From the NCBI GenBank assembly GCA_013397845.1, contig VZTG01010172.1, forward strand, positions 135,940 to 199,939: 64,000 bases of DNA, read 5' to 3'. The notes below the pieces were generated by a model that was given only the letters and a program-made list of their open reading frames with translations, searched no databases and was not told the origin of the DNA. Each line of letters opens with the position of its first letter. Position 1 is the stretch's first letter. Position numbers and translations under genes: made by a program. This stretch comes from Melanocharis versteri (Eukaryota > Chordata > Aves > Passeriformes > Melanocharitidae). This document shows, in pieces, positions 1-10,179 of this stretch.

Positions 1-900
1 GCCCAGAGAGAAAGAGCTGGCCCCGACATCCCCCCCGCTTGTCCCCCCCCGCTCCGCTCCTCCTCCTCCTCCTCCTTCTCCAGCCGCGCTGCTGGGAAAA
101 GTTGGCGGCGCTCGTTTGTGAGCGAGGGTCGGGGAGGGAAGAGATGCCCAGGAACCGTCGGGACACGATCCCGTGCGGTGTGCTCCGGCATGACCCTGCC
201 CGAGCGGAGAGCTTGGACCGGGTGACCCAGTGTGGCCCCTTCCAACTTGCCCAGCCTGTGATCCTGTGGTTCCGAGAGGGCAGGTCGGGGTTATCCCCCG
301 GCATAAAGGCAGTGCCGGTGCCCGGGATGCCCCGCGGGATGCGGGGCGAGAGCCGGGCTGGGGAGGAGCCGCTCGTCCTCCCGCACCGAAGAGCTCAGCT
401 GCTTGTTTTTTTTGGTTTTTTTTTTTGGGTTTGGTTCGTTTTTGATGCCGTCCCCGAGGGCTCACGGAGCCAGTCAGTTGCTCCCCGTTGTCCCTGCCGA
501 AGCTCTGGTAGCGCGGTCCCGCCCGAGCGCACCGCGCGTCCGGTAGCGCTTCCAGAGCCGTCGGCCCCTTGTCCTTCCTCGCAGCGGGGCAGCTGCTGTG
601 CCCAGGGGACAGGGTCGTGTGCCCCGCTTTCTGTGCCCCTGACAGCAGGGAGGGGGCTCACAGTTGTCGGTCGGAGCGCAGGAGAGAAATGGGTTTGCGG
701 GTTGAGAGGGAACGGGCTGCCGCACTGCCCGTCGTGTTCCCAGGCTTTGCCCCCTTTTGAGCGGAGCGAGTCGGTGTTTCTCCGGTTAAAATCCCTCCTG
801 CCAGCTTTGGAGCCCTCTGTGCTGAACGGGAAATGGGAAATTGTGAGAAATAAGACTCACTGTCTAGTAAAGCAAAACTAACGGGCAAAGCCTGAAGCTC
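1..900. promoter_or_regulatory. CpG-rich segment, promoter or first-exon-like
   Basis: The first ~570 bases are dense in CpG dinucleotides and G+C, with a further CpG cluster near 745-785. This contrasts sharply with the AT-rich, CpG-poor DNA that follows. In vertebrates such segments usually mark promoters and first exons of broadly expressed or developmental genes. The window edge truncates it, so the core promoter may lie outside. A 280-codon open frame runs from 39 to 881, but it starts with a run of leucines from CTC/CTT repeats and passes through a T/G simple tract, so it looks fortuitous. CAG/GTNNGT-type donor sites are too short to call with certainty. Transcription direction is unknown. 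Confidence 0.55.
403..441. repeat. G/T-only low-complexity tract
   Basis: Almost pure T with short G interruptions, embedded in the CpG-rich segment. It is one of several tracts in this window made only of G and T (or A and C on the other strand). It also explains the phenylalanine/tryptophan-rich stretch in the overlapping open frame, which argues against that frame being a protein. Confidence 0.8.
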
Positions 901-1694
901 GGCTCTCCGAGCAGAGTATTTATTTAGGAGCAAAAAGTATCTCCATAAAAGCTGTTATTGTCTATAGCTACTGGATCACAGTCCTGAAGTCTGAGCGCCT
1001 TCCTGGGTCTTTCTGAATGCCTGGGATGTGCTCTCGTATAGAAATGATGTCTTTGGAATTTACGGGGCTGAGGTTGTAGAAATGCAGAGCCATTTCGCAT
1101 CTGTGAGTCTTGGGGTGCTTTGTGAGAAAGGGTAATTCAAGACAAAAATAAACCTGTGATAGTACTGTTATCCTTCTCTTAAACACACAAAAACCCTTCA
1201 GAGGCAAGAGCTTTTTCAGCTGTTCAGAGGATGCAATGAGGACACAGTATTTGAACTGACTGGGAGGATCCTTCCCTCCCCAGTGGAAAATGTGGTATTT
1301 GTGAAGTTGCAGTTTTCTGCAAAAAAGTTCCAGTTTTACCGGGAAAAAAGTTACATTATTCTGACCAGAAAATTAAAGTGATGGTTCATGGCTACCTGCC
1401 TTGCAGACTTCTGTCAATTGCACTTTCTGCTTACAGGGAGAAAGCACAGTTAACAAAATCTTCCCCTTAGAGACTTTCACCTTTTTTTTTTTCCCTCTGT
1501 TTTCCTCTCTTTAAAGGAATTGCTTGGAATTTTTGTTCCACAAAGGACACTAGAGCTTTACTTCTTACCCAGAAACACAACTGAATATTTTTTTCATAGC
1601 ACGAAAATTCCAGTATTTGGCCAGCCCGATTCAAAACTTCTGGAAACTTGGGGCCAGATCTTTGGCTTGTACAAACTGGCTAGTTCCATTGTGT

Positions 1695-1795
1695 TTAGTC
1701 CACAGAGGATTTGGCCCTAGTTAATTAATGGTTCACCTGAGGTCATGCAGCGAGTTGATTTTTAAAGCTGGAGACTGAATCCAGAGCTGTTATTA
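1695..1795 (-). mobile_element. MIR SINE fragment
   Basis: The stretch contains a recognisable decayed version of the reverse MIR core: a TTAANTGGTTCACCTGAGGTCATGCAG-like segment (about 1,721-1,750) followed by a GAGACTGAATCCAGAGCTG segment (about 1,771-1,790). MIR is an ancient tRNA-derived SINE found across amniotes. This copy is strongly diverged and truncated at both ends. Confidence 0.55.
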
Positions 1796-2814
1796 TTCAA
1801 TCCTGTCATATATCTTGAAGTTTACTGCACAACATTATATTTTTCTTAGACAAGCTGGATTAATAAGAGGCAGAATCCACGAGGCTCTGATTGCAACTTT
1901 TCTTAAAAATCATGTTCTTAAAAAAATCTATTCAATCGTGATCTTACTAGAAAAGCGAGTAAATATGTTGTAATTAGTGCATAGGTGACACTGACTACCG
2001 AGGGAGAGAGAGGCCTGAAAAACTGCTTTTGTTATTTAGACCTTTCTTTCAAAGTACAAAAGCATTTGATTGGCACTTCACTGATTTAATAGTCCATTTG
2101 TAATGCAGGAAGAACATTACAGAAAATTTTAGCATTATTTTAAATCTCATCATTTAATCTGTAGGTGTTTAAAAAAAATCCTCATTTCTAGGAGAAGAAA
2201 ACTTTCTGATAGCATGTGGAATCTGTGACTAGTCAGTTGATAAAGATATGAATGCCTTGTGTCTTCCAAAATGAGGTGGTTCATGAGCCTTGAAATGTAT
2301 CCTGTTTGTTGTGTGAGCACAAAAGTAAAATATAAGAAAAATCCTTCTGGCTGAGGATTTAATGTTTGGTCTTACTATGATGTGACATTAGGAATGGAAC
2401 CTAAGCCCTCTGCTTTAAAATCAGAGTTGCCAGCAGTCATATTAAAGAGAAGAACAGTTCAGATCCCGTGCAGCAGCAGTGCCAGAGGTACGAGATACCA
2501 GCTACCCCATTTGATCATCTGAATTTACAGAAGTCTTTCACCTGTACTTGCATAAAGATGCATTGTGAAGGTCGATTTTTTTCCTGTTTTACACGTGGGG
2601 AAGATACAAAGGCCAGAAATCCAAACAGACTGGCTGCACGCACCCCTTTCCCCCTACGCTGCTGATTTTTCAGGGGAAAATAGGATTTCATAAAGTTCAT
2701 AAAGGCTTGTCTCTGCCTCCTAAATGTTTGAGGAGTGGCTTTGTTGCTAAAATATTATATTCTAGAAAGACTCTGAATTAAACAGCACCGAAATGACTTC
2801 CCAATGTCAAAGAG

Positions 2815-2868
2815 CAGTCAGTGACAGAGTTTGAACAGACCTTCTGCCTCCCAGGCCACAGCTGCACC
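2815..2868 (-). mobile_element. Probable MIR SINE fragment
   Basis: A short match to the reverse MIR core: a GTCAGTGACAGAGTTTGAAC segment followed by a pyrimidine-rich CTTCTGCCTCCC segment. The order corresponds to the MIR region around its box B. It is only about 50 bp long, so chance similarity cannot be excluded. Confidence 0.4.
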
Positions 2869-3374
2869 TATTGGCTTCATTGTCCCATCCCTCCTACGCA
2901 ATGCATGCCTGGCATTGTTTTGGAAATACAGCAGAAACTTGATAATTCAAACTGATGACTCGGAGAGCCACTTGTGGAATTAATTTATTGGGTAAATTAA
3001 TGACTAGATATGCAGATAGATTTAAAAAAAAAAAAAAGACGGTGTGTCATAGCGTATGGTTTGTTCTGTTACCTCGGTGTGATTTATTTGTCACTGCATT
3101 AATTGAGTATCCTGGAAAATATTTTGTTAGAAATTTTGTAAGGAAAGTCTTAAAAATCTCAGCACGGTTCTGTTCTTGTTATGTAAATCTGTGAGGGGAA
3201 TTGGGTTTTCAGCTCTTCAATGACGAGTTATAATTTGGGATTAGAAATTAATCCATAGCACCTATTTTGTGGCACAGGATTTATAGCATGCCTCAGAGGT
3301 TAAACCATAGCCTTAGTATACTGATCTGTGCTGTAGGCTTATTTGATTTCGGCAGGGCTGCCTGCCTAAGACAA

Positions 3375-3480
3375 ATAGGATTTGATCCTTGCTGGGTAAC
3401 CTTGGTCAAATTCCAGGCGGCCCTCAAGACTTACTATTTCCATCTTGGTATTAGAAAATAAGTGTGTTCTTTCTGTTTAT
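3375..3480 (+). mobile_element. Possible MIR SINE fragment
   Basis: An order of motifs resembling forward MIR is visible: GGATTTGATCCTTGCTGGGT (box B-like), then TAACCTTGGTCAAATTCC, then TTTCCATCTTGGTATTAG. Divergence is high and the spacing imperfect, so this is a weak call. Confidence 0.33.
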
Positions 3481-3850
3481 TTTTCACAAGGCCTCAGTAT
3501 TGTTCAGTATAGTTTGTCATGTGAGACTGTAAATCCCTTCAAGCGAGGTGGAATTTTAGATTTGCAAACTGTTCCCAAATGATTGCACGTGTATCATGAA
3601 GGAAAAGGCAGTCCTCTAGCCAAGAATGGACAGAACTTACCGAGTTTAGCTCATTAAGATTCCAGAGTGACTGTACATATTAATGTAGAAGATGCTATGG
3701 GGAAAAATAATTATTTTTAATTTGCTCAAAGTACCAAATTAATGTTAAGTAAGCAGAATTCATCTGTAATTGCCCAAGAAATCTTACCAGCAATTTAAGC
3801 TCTCTGAAGAGGTATTGCAGAGAGTGTGCACAAATCATTACTGTATTGAT

Positions 3851-3877
3851 AAACAAACAAACAAACAAACAAAAAAA
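3851..3877. repeat. (AAAC)n microsatellite
   Basis: About five tandem AAAC units followed by a run of seven A. A simple repeat, probably polymorphic in length. No coding context. Confidence 0.9.
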
Positions 3878-4451
3878 TACAGTGTCTCAAATTGGCAGCT
3901 ATTAGTAAACTTGGCTTGTTTACCCTTACATAGGTGTGCTGACCCTTGATCTTGTGTATCAGAACAACCCAAGCAAACCAAAATTCAGTTCTTTAATTTT
4001 CATGAGCAGTATATATACTGAGAGGAATCATTAAGCATTTCTGAAATGGAATAAAATAGTTGCCATTGACCAGTTTTCACAACCAGAGGTGATTTTGGGA
4101 GGTCTGTGTTTCTTTGGGAAGTCCCGTGTTCTTGGCCTAAGTAGGGTGAGCAGGAAAAAAAAAAATTTTGGGGTGTACATCATTTCATGCTTACTGATAC
4201 CCGTGGATCTCAGATTGTACTCTGATTTTCCCAGATATTCATGAAAGATGCCTCGAGGAATACCAGAAAAAGATATTTTGTTGTCAAAATTTCTTGTAAG
4301 AGAAAGTTTTGATTATGACTCTTTAACAGCTTATTCAAAGAAATAATTATTCCTTCATCTTTCCTTATTTTTTTAATCCAATATGGGGTCCAACCCAGTT
4401 ATTGCTTCTTATATTTTCTTGAAAGCATATTGAAGACTGAGGACTTGTTTA

Positions 4452-4615
4452 CTGGTCTGGGTTCCTGGCTCAAAACTTGGGCCTCATGCAGCTCTCTGCT
4501 CTGCCACGAATAGCATATTTGACTTTAGGGAAAAATTGCTCAGTCTTTGTTTCCTATCTGTACAACAGGAATAATACCATGTGCTGTCATCACGAATATT
4601 TGCAAAGGTATGTAC
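4452..4615 (+). mobile_element. MIR SINE copy
   Basis: One of the clearest MIR copies here. In forward order it shows GGTTCCTGGCTC, then CTCTGCCACGAATAGC (consensus CTCTGCCACTTACTAGC), then TGACTTTAGGGAAAAATTGCTCAGTCTTTGTTTCC (consensus TGACCTTGGGCAAGTCAC and CTCAGTTTCC), then TATCTGTACAACAGGAATAATACCATG (consensus ATCTGTAAAATGGGGATAATA). The tRNA-like head is truncated and the copy is old. Confidence 0.7.
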
Positions 4616-7600
4616 ACGGAGAATTCCAAAATGCAGCCATCAGGGTTATAAATAATATCTAAAGTAATAATTTCAGATGGTAGGTGCCAATCTTTCCATT
4701 GGCTGTTTGGTTTGACAATAAATGCCAGTGTCAGTAGTTTTATAAACTTTGGTGTAGTTATTCTGGGTTTGCATCAGAAAACAGAAGGTGGCTTAGACAT
4801 GAATTTCCTCTTTGAAATAACTGAAGTGACATCAGTGGAATTATACAGAAATGATTTTGGCATTGATACTGCTGAAAGACATAGTGCTCTCTGAATGCTT
4901 TGGCCTCATACAAAGTGAGCTGTATTAGTAGTACAGGAGTTCAAAGCTTCTTTGGAATTGTAGTCTCCTCTTTACCATTTTTAGTTTTCAAGGACTGCAG
5001 CTAGCAAGTACTGTTTCTGGAGGAACTTCCAGGATTCAAAAATGTGTGTATCGCACATCCAATACTAATTGTACACGTGAATGACTTAATTTCCCATATG
5101 ACTTTTAGCACATCCGTTTGACTAAAGCTTAAGAAAGTAGAAGTTTTAAAGCATTTTTGTAACAAACTCCAGTCAGACATCTAGGCTGCTTTTCTTATAC
5201 ATAACACTTTCTATTTCCAGACACTGTAAATATTGGCCTTCAGAATAGCTTTGTGCAGTGTTTACCCACATCACTTTATGGAAGATGAAGAAAGCAGAAA
5301 ATACCCACTGTTTCCAAAACTGGTGATAATTTTTAACTGCTTGTATTTTTGTATGCATCTTTTGAGACCCTGAGGCTTTATTTCCACCACCACTGGTTCT
5401 GTACACTTCCCTCTCCCACTGATGCTAGTTATAAGTTGCAGTCATTAAGCATAACTAGCTCAAGGTAGACATTAAACACTGTCAAAACTCATGTAGAAGT
5501 TAACGGCTTTTAGGTGCAATGAAACCAGGGCAAAGTTCTGGGAAACAGGTTGGAAGTGCCTGAATTTTGGGCCTCTGGAAAAGTTGTCATTCCTCTCTAT
5601 TTTTAAATATACCAGAATGAAATTAGGAATTGAAATGGCAGGTGCTGATGTTCTTCTGTTAAAAGCAGCAATATCTGTTTTGTTAAGCAGTTTTCTGTTT
5701 CCTAACTGTAAAGTAAATAAGTAAAATCTTTGTCCTGTTTAGGCGGAGTTTAAATGTGGGGTCCAGATTGTCTCCAAAACAATTTGTGGGACTTCTCCCC
5801 CATTGTAGTGTATGAATAACACCCACTGAACTCAATGTGAGGGTTTTTTTATCGTGTGGCTGAAAAGAAGGGTCCCTATTTATAGCATTCAAACGTTGGC
5901 AGGTGCAAGACTGGTGAGAAATGTTAGTCTCACACATACAAACTAGTTGTTTAGGAGAGACTTGTACGTGGTGGGAGCTGCTCCTCGCTGGGCCGCTAGA
6001 ATCAACAGCGTTGCTCAGTGGCTGTCTTCTTGTTGAGATCAATCAGCTTGTATTTCCAGGAGGGTGTGTAACGAAGAAGGGCCTGATGGTGCTGATTGCA
6101 GTAATATACTTAGCTATGGCAGCCTTAGCTATTATTTATAGAAGTGCTAATTATATCAATAGAAATAGCAATATTAATACTGTTAAGTGTCAGAATCCAC
6201 GCTTGACAGCATGAACTAAACACAGCTACTGTGAAACAAAGCAGCCAGCTTGTCTCCCTTGTCAAACCACCAATATGCATTTCAGGAAGAGTACACACCC
6301 ACCTTAATTGCTTGGGGTCTCACCATTTTTGCTCATCTTGTTATATCACTATCATTTCAAGCTGAAAACTCACAAGACCGGCTGTTCCAATAAAGTGTAG
6401 ACTGTATTCAAAGTCAGTCTGGAAAATTCAAACTGTGACTAAAAGTGTTACAGTGGATTCCAGTTTAAAGCTGTCATCCTACAATGCTGGAAACTGCAAG
6501 TGTCTTGAAGTTCAGAATCTGACCCAAACTTTTTTTTTTTTAGTCTGTATCCTACCACTTCTTGTTTACAACATAGTTGGTGAGGATGCACGTAGATTTC
6601 AGGACCCACAGTTACCTTCAGACTACGTTATAGCCAGCCTTAATTGGCATCTTTTAAAGGGCAGAAATCGTACTACCAAAAAATAAACAAAACTAAAAGA
6701 AAACAAGAGCATATTGAGACTTATTGTCTGGCTGCTTTTTTAACATTTAAAATATGCTTGATTTCCTGTCACAGCTCTTGTTACATCTGCCTACCTCTTG
6801 TGACAGTGTTTTAGACTGACTTCCCACAGGAGCTTACAAATCAAGCAGGTTAATGTCTTCATTAAAACTGAATAACAGTTTACTTTGGGAAAAAAACATA
6901 TTAAATATTTCAGGATATTGAACACCAAACTACTATTAAGCTTTAACTAATGCATTTACTTTGCTGACACTTGCTCTCCGATGGGACGTGTAGCTCAAGT
7001 TAATGTCACTCGAAGTGATGTTTAAGACTTCACGAGAAAGTGTTTCCAACCCCTTCTAGATGATTTTACTCTAATTCTATCACTCTGTACTTGAGAAAAA
7101 GTTTTAAATAAGTTATTTCAGCAACTTGCCATCCTTATTTTGGAAGTGTACTGGGTATAAATGTCTCCTTTAGAGTTTTAAATAATCCTTTCTATGTCCT
7201 AGATACATGAGGTTCACTGTGTAAAGAGAGTGACAGGCTGTTGGCCTCCGGACATATAAAAAATGTCCTTAGCATGCTTTGCCTTTGAGAGGAAAATACA
7301 AGGATTGTTGCAGGCAGAAAAGATTTGGTTTTGTCACCCATGACTGCGATCCACCTTAAGGCATGACTAATTCAGTGGATCAGGGGGATAGAAATGGAGG
7401 CACATGGCCAGTAGGTCAAGGTTTCTTAGCTGGCAAGTGGAGATATTCTGTGTGGGCTGCTGTTACTGCAGAACTGTGGGCGTGTGTCATTCTCACTCCC
7501 TGCAGAATCCATTTTCAGTGATGCCATGTGGGACACAGGGGCATCCCATCCCTAATAGGAATGGGGTTTGTTTGGGTTTCTTTTGTTCATGTTGCACTGC

Positions 7601-7685
7601 AAATTCTGTTGGTGTAATTTGCTTTATCAGCTCTTTTGTTTTTGTTGGGATTTTTTTTGACCTCTCCATTTGGCAATCCTACAGT

Positions 7686-8100
7686 TTACTTATCTATTAT
7701 CAGAGCTATGTCAGACTGTGGTGCGTCATTCTTTCTGGATCCGACTGCAGCAGCATCCCAGTACATGATGCAATCAAGCAACATTCCTCCATTGGCAGAT
7801 TTAGACCAATCCTTTTGAAGTTTGTTAATGTATCCAAAATCAAAGCCACTTTCGGTTCTACGATGTAAGAATACTGATACTTTGTTGTAACCTTTCCTAT
7901 ACATCCCGCTGGTCTGTAATAATCCTGGAATTTTTCTGACATCCCTTTAAACTCTGTGAACAGGTGATCTGTGAGTAAATCCCCTTGAGGAGTTACAAAC
8001 TTTCTTGAATTATTTACATCTACTGTAGGAATTCTGTCTTGCATTGCCTACTGGGCTGATTGCACAGATGATACAAACTGAGCGATGCAGAAAGAAATGG
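7686..8100 (-). pseudogene. Decayed coding-like stretch, family not recognised
   Basis: On the minus strand two overlapping open frames (8,044-7,706 and 7,904-7,686) read like protein, with balanced charged and hydrophobic residues, for example NNSRKFVTPQGDLLTDHLF and then, in the shifted frame, RRTESGFDFGYINKLQKDW. The sense of the sequence seems to pass from one frame to the next around 7,900, as expected after a frameshift. An in-frame stop sits just upstream of the first methionine, within a stretch reading FCIAQFVSSVQSAQ-stop. A TCTTTATGTTCTAG sequence on the minus strand, just upstream, resembles a splice acceptor, so a decayed exon is possible as well as a retrocopy. I cannot assign the family, and the coding signal itself is an impression of composition, not a proven homology. 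Confidence 0.35.
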
Positions 8101-8687
8101 AGGATGTGCCTAGAACATAAAGATATGCCTTAGACTCATGAATATATTACATAAAAAAAATAATTCCTACTGTAATGCTGCTGGGTTTTGCTGTGTTAAC
8201 CTGAGGGGAAAAAATTGTCCACAAAACTTAGGATCTTGGTTATAGCCATAAAGAAATTGTTGAGAAAGATGAATGGCTTAGAGAATAATTTATGCAATAG
8301 GACAAAAATAAAAAAGCCTGGTTTAACTACTAGTGGGTATCTAAAAGATGTCATTGCTCAGTGGTGGTGTTCTGGAATATAATGAGCACTAGCCTCATCT
8401 CATTTGGCAAACATGGTAATTCCTGGTAGGACAGGAGATAATTAATGAGTGCACATGGAATATGAATTGTTTTTTTTATTTTTACTCATGGTCACAATGC
8501 ATTTAAATTCAGTGGAGTAGAAAAAAATAATGATTAGTTTTAGTAAAATAATTCTGTGGGGCACTCCACTTTTTGATTAAACAAGTACAGATCAATATTT
8601 TCTTGAATTTATTGGTCATGCACATTTATTCAGTATATTGTCATCCGCTCCTTTTAAGTAGTTCCACGTGTCACATTTTTGGGAACT

Positions 8688-8900
8688 TTACATTTGTGGT
8701 TTGAAAACAAAAATTGTCGTGCCTAATCCTGACTTGCAAGATAAATAAGACAGACCTGTTTTTGTTACCAGAGTGGCTGAGTACTTGTACTCTTGTGGTG
8801 CAAATACATAGTCAGGTTCATTATTTGCTTTCTGAAAGGCCTCATGGACATTTGTTAAGGCTTTGCATTTTGTTCCAGTAAAATGTAACATTTTGGTCAA
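8688..8900 (-). pseudogene. Second decayed coding-like stretch, family not recognised
   Basis: A 70-codon minus-strand frame with protein-like composition, including NVHEAFQKANNEPDYVFAPQ and TLVTKTGLSYLSCKSGLG. It lies upstream, in transcription sense, of the coding-like stretch at 7,686-8,100 and on the same strand. The two could be parts of one decayed gene or retrocopy separated by about 600 bp of unreadable sequence. No domain is recognised. It ends at a stop, with no donor-like context that I would trust. Alternative: a chance open frame. Confidence 0.3.
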
Positions 8901-9424
8901 AGAGTGTCGACTTAAGTGGAACAGAAGTTACCAAAAACCAAGGACTGAGATGAAGAGCGTTAAGAATTCCCCTTTTTCCATGATGGCTCATCTTGGTGCC
9001 ACTGGGAGAAATTCACCCAGCCTTGCTGTCCTGCCCCAGTTCTGTGGATGCCATTCACTTGGGCTGATAATGTGGTGCTTTTTACCTAAGCAGCGCTGCT
9101 CCTGGACAGCGCGATAACCCGGACCTGCCCTGATAAGCATGCTAACTCCAGATTCCCAATTAGTATTGATGTTATTTGCATGTGTGCATTTTAACAGGAA
9201 CTAGGGAGTCCCAGATGAAATCAGTGCCCCATGCATTGCTGCTGGGTATTTTACACGCTGTAAAAGAGGCACTGCCTCAGGAAGCTTTTAGTTAAAAAGT
9301 CAAGTCAGGAGAGAGGTGAGGGAAACAAAATGTTAGAATTTCCACTGTTGTGATTGCAGACCAAGACACAGGGAAAAATTAGATTATTTGATTGGAATAG
9401 TCCAGGGAAAGGAAATAGAGGTTT

Positions 9425-9590
9425 TCAGAGGCAACTAACTCCCACTAAAGCAAGTATGGGAGTGATGTGCCAACCTGCCATTTGTGCCTTTGAAAATTTC
9501 CCCAGGGAGTCTATTGTAGAGCCAAGCATTGAACTCTGATCTTCAGTCCTCCACCAGACAATCGTTCCTTTCTGCTTTAAGTGTTTTTAA
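9425..9590. repeat. Palindromic repeat, sauropsid type, next to a MIR-like piece
   Basis: Arms AACTCCCA (9,437-9,444) and TGGGAGTG (9,457-9,464) face each other across a short loop, followed by a segment reading GTGCCTTTGAAAATTTCCCC. This order resembles a short palindromic repeat I recall from turtle, crocodile and bird genomes (CTAACTCCCATTG...CAATGGGAGTTAG plus CTTTGAAAATCT). The segment 9,518-9,575 then resembles the reverse MIR box B region. Family assignment is from memory and approximate. Confidence 0.45.
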
Positions 9591-10074
9591 TTGAAAAATA
9601 CCATCTGAACACTGTCTGTAAAGAATTACTTTTCCTCAGAACCTCCAAAAGAAAAGCAAAATTATGTGCTGCAGCAATAAATTAACCAGGGATCAAAATA
9701 AAAACCACAGTCTTGTTATGAAAACCAGAACTTGTGGGTAAATACTGTGAATTTATGACACCACTGGAAAAGTAAATCCACTCTGGTAAATGTTAATACT
9801 TCTAGAACTAAAGATTTTTGGTTTAATTATTAAACTATTCAAAACTCTTCTAAGCAGACTTTACATGCAAAAGCTACAGAATGTTTAAAAAAAAACATAC
9901 AGAAGTTCATCTCTTGCTTTTCTGCAGGCACTATTTATATCTACGTCGGTGTTTGTTTCAGAGAAGAGAATAAAACTGAAGTCCACATGACCCTATCTTA
10001 CTCTCCCCAAATAGCAGTAACACTTTTCCTTTTATATAGGGTTGTATGTATATTCACTCACACGTGCTCATCAC

Positions 10075-10172
10075 TTTGTTAGGAGGTAGACTCTCTTCCC
10101 ATTTTGCAGGTTGGGAAACACTGGCAGAACACAAGGTTACACAAATGCAAAGAAATCGTGAGAGTCAGATTA
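10075..10172 (-). mobile_element. MIR SINE fragment
   Basis: The reverse MIR core is visible: TTCCCATTTTGCAGGTTGGGAAACACTGG (consensus CCCATTTTACAGATGAGGAAACTGAGG), then AACACAAGGTTACACAAATGC (consensus AAGGTCACACAGCTAG). Diverged and truncated. Confidence 0.6.
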
Positions 10173-10179
10173 CGCTGTT

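Larger units (their letters stand above)
900..7600. other. Non-coding interval, no gene seen
   Basis: AT-rich sequence with frequent stops in all six frames. Only short open frames (under 120 codons) occur, with no domain signatures. It contains the MIR-like fragments listed separately and an AAAC microsatellite. Some AT-rich stretches, for example around 2,955-3,130 and 3,680-3,740, contain ATTAAT/TTAAT cores and could be regulatory, but nothing in the sequence alone decides that. Most consistent with intron or intergenic DNA. Confidence 0.7.

Noticed and set aside
39..881. 280-codon plus-strand open frame in the CpG-rich segment
   Set aside because: It starts in a CTC/CTT run (polyleucine), passes through a T/G simple tract and shows no domain. 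Long open frames are expected in stop-poor GC-rich DNA.
7404..7868. 154-codon plus-strand open frame
   Set aside because: It is cysteine/serine/phenylalanine-rich and opposite the more protein-like minus frames, so it is most likely their shadow plus chance.
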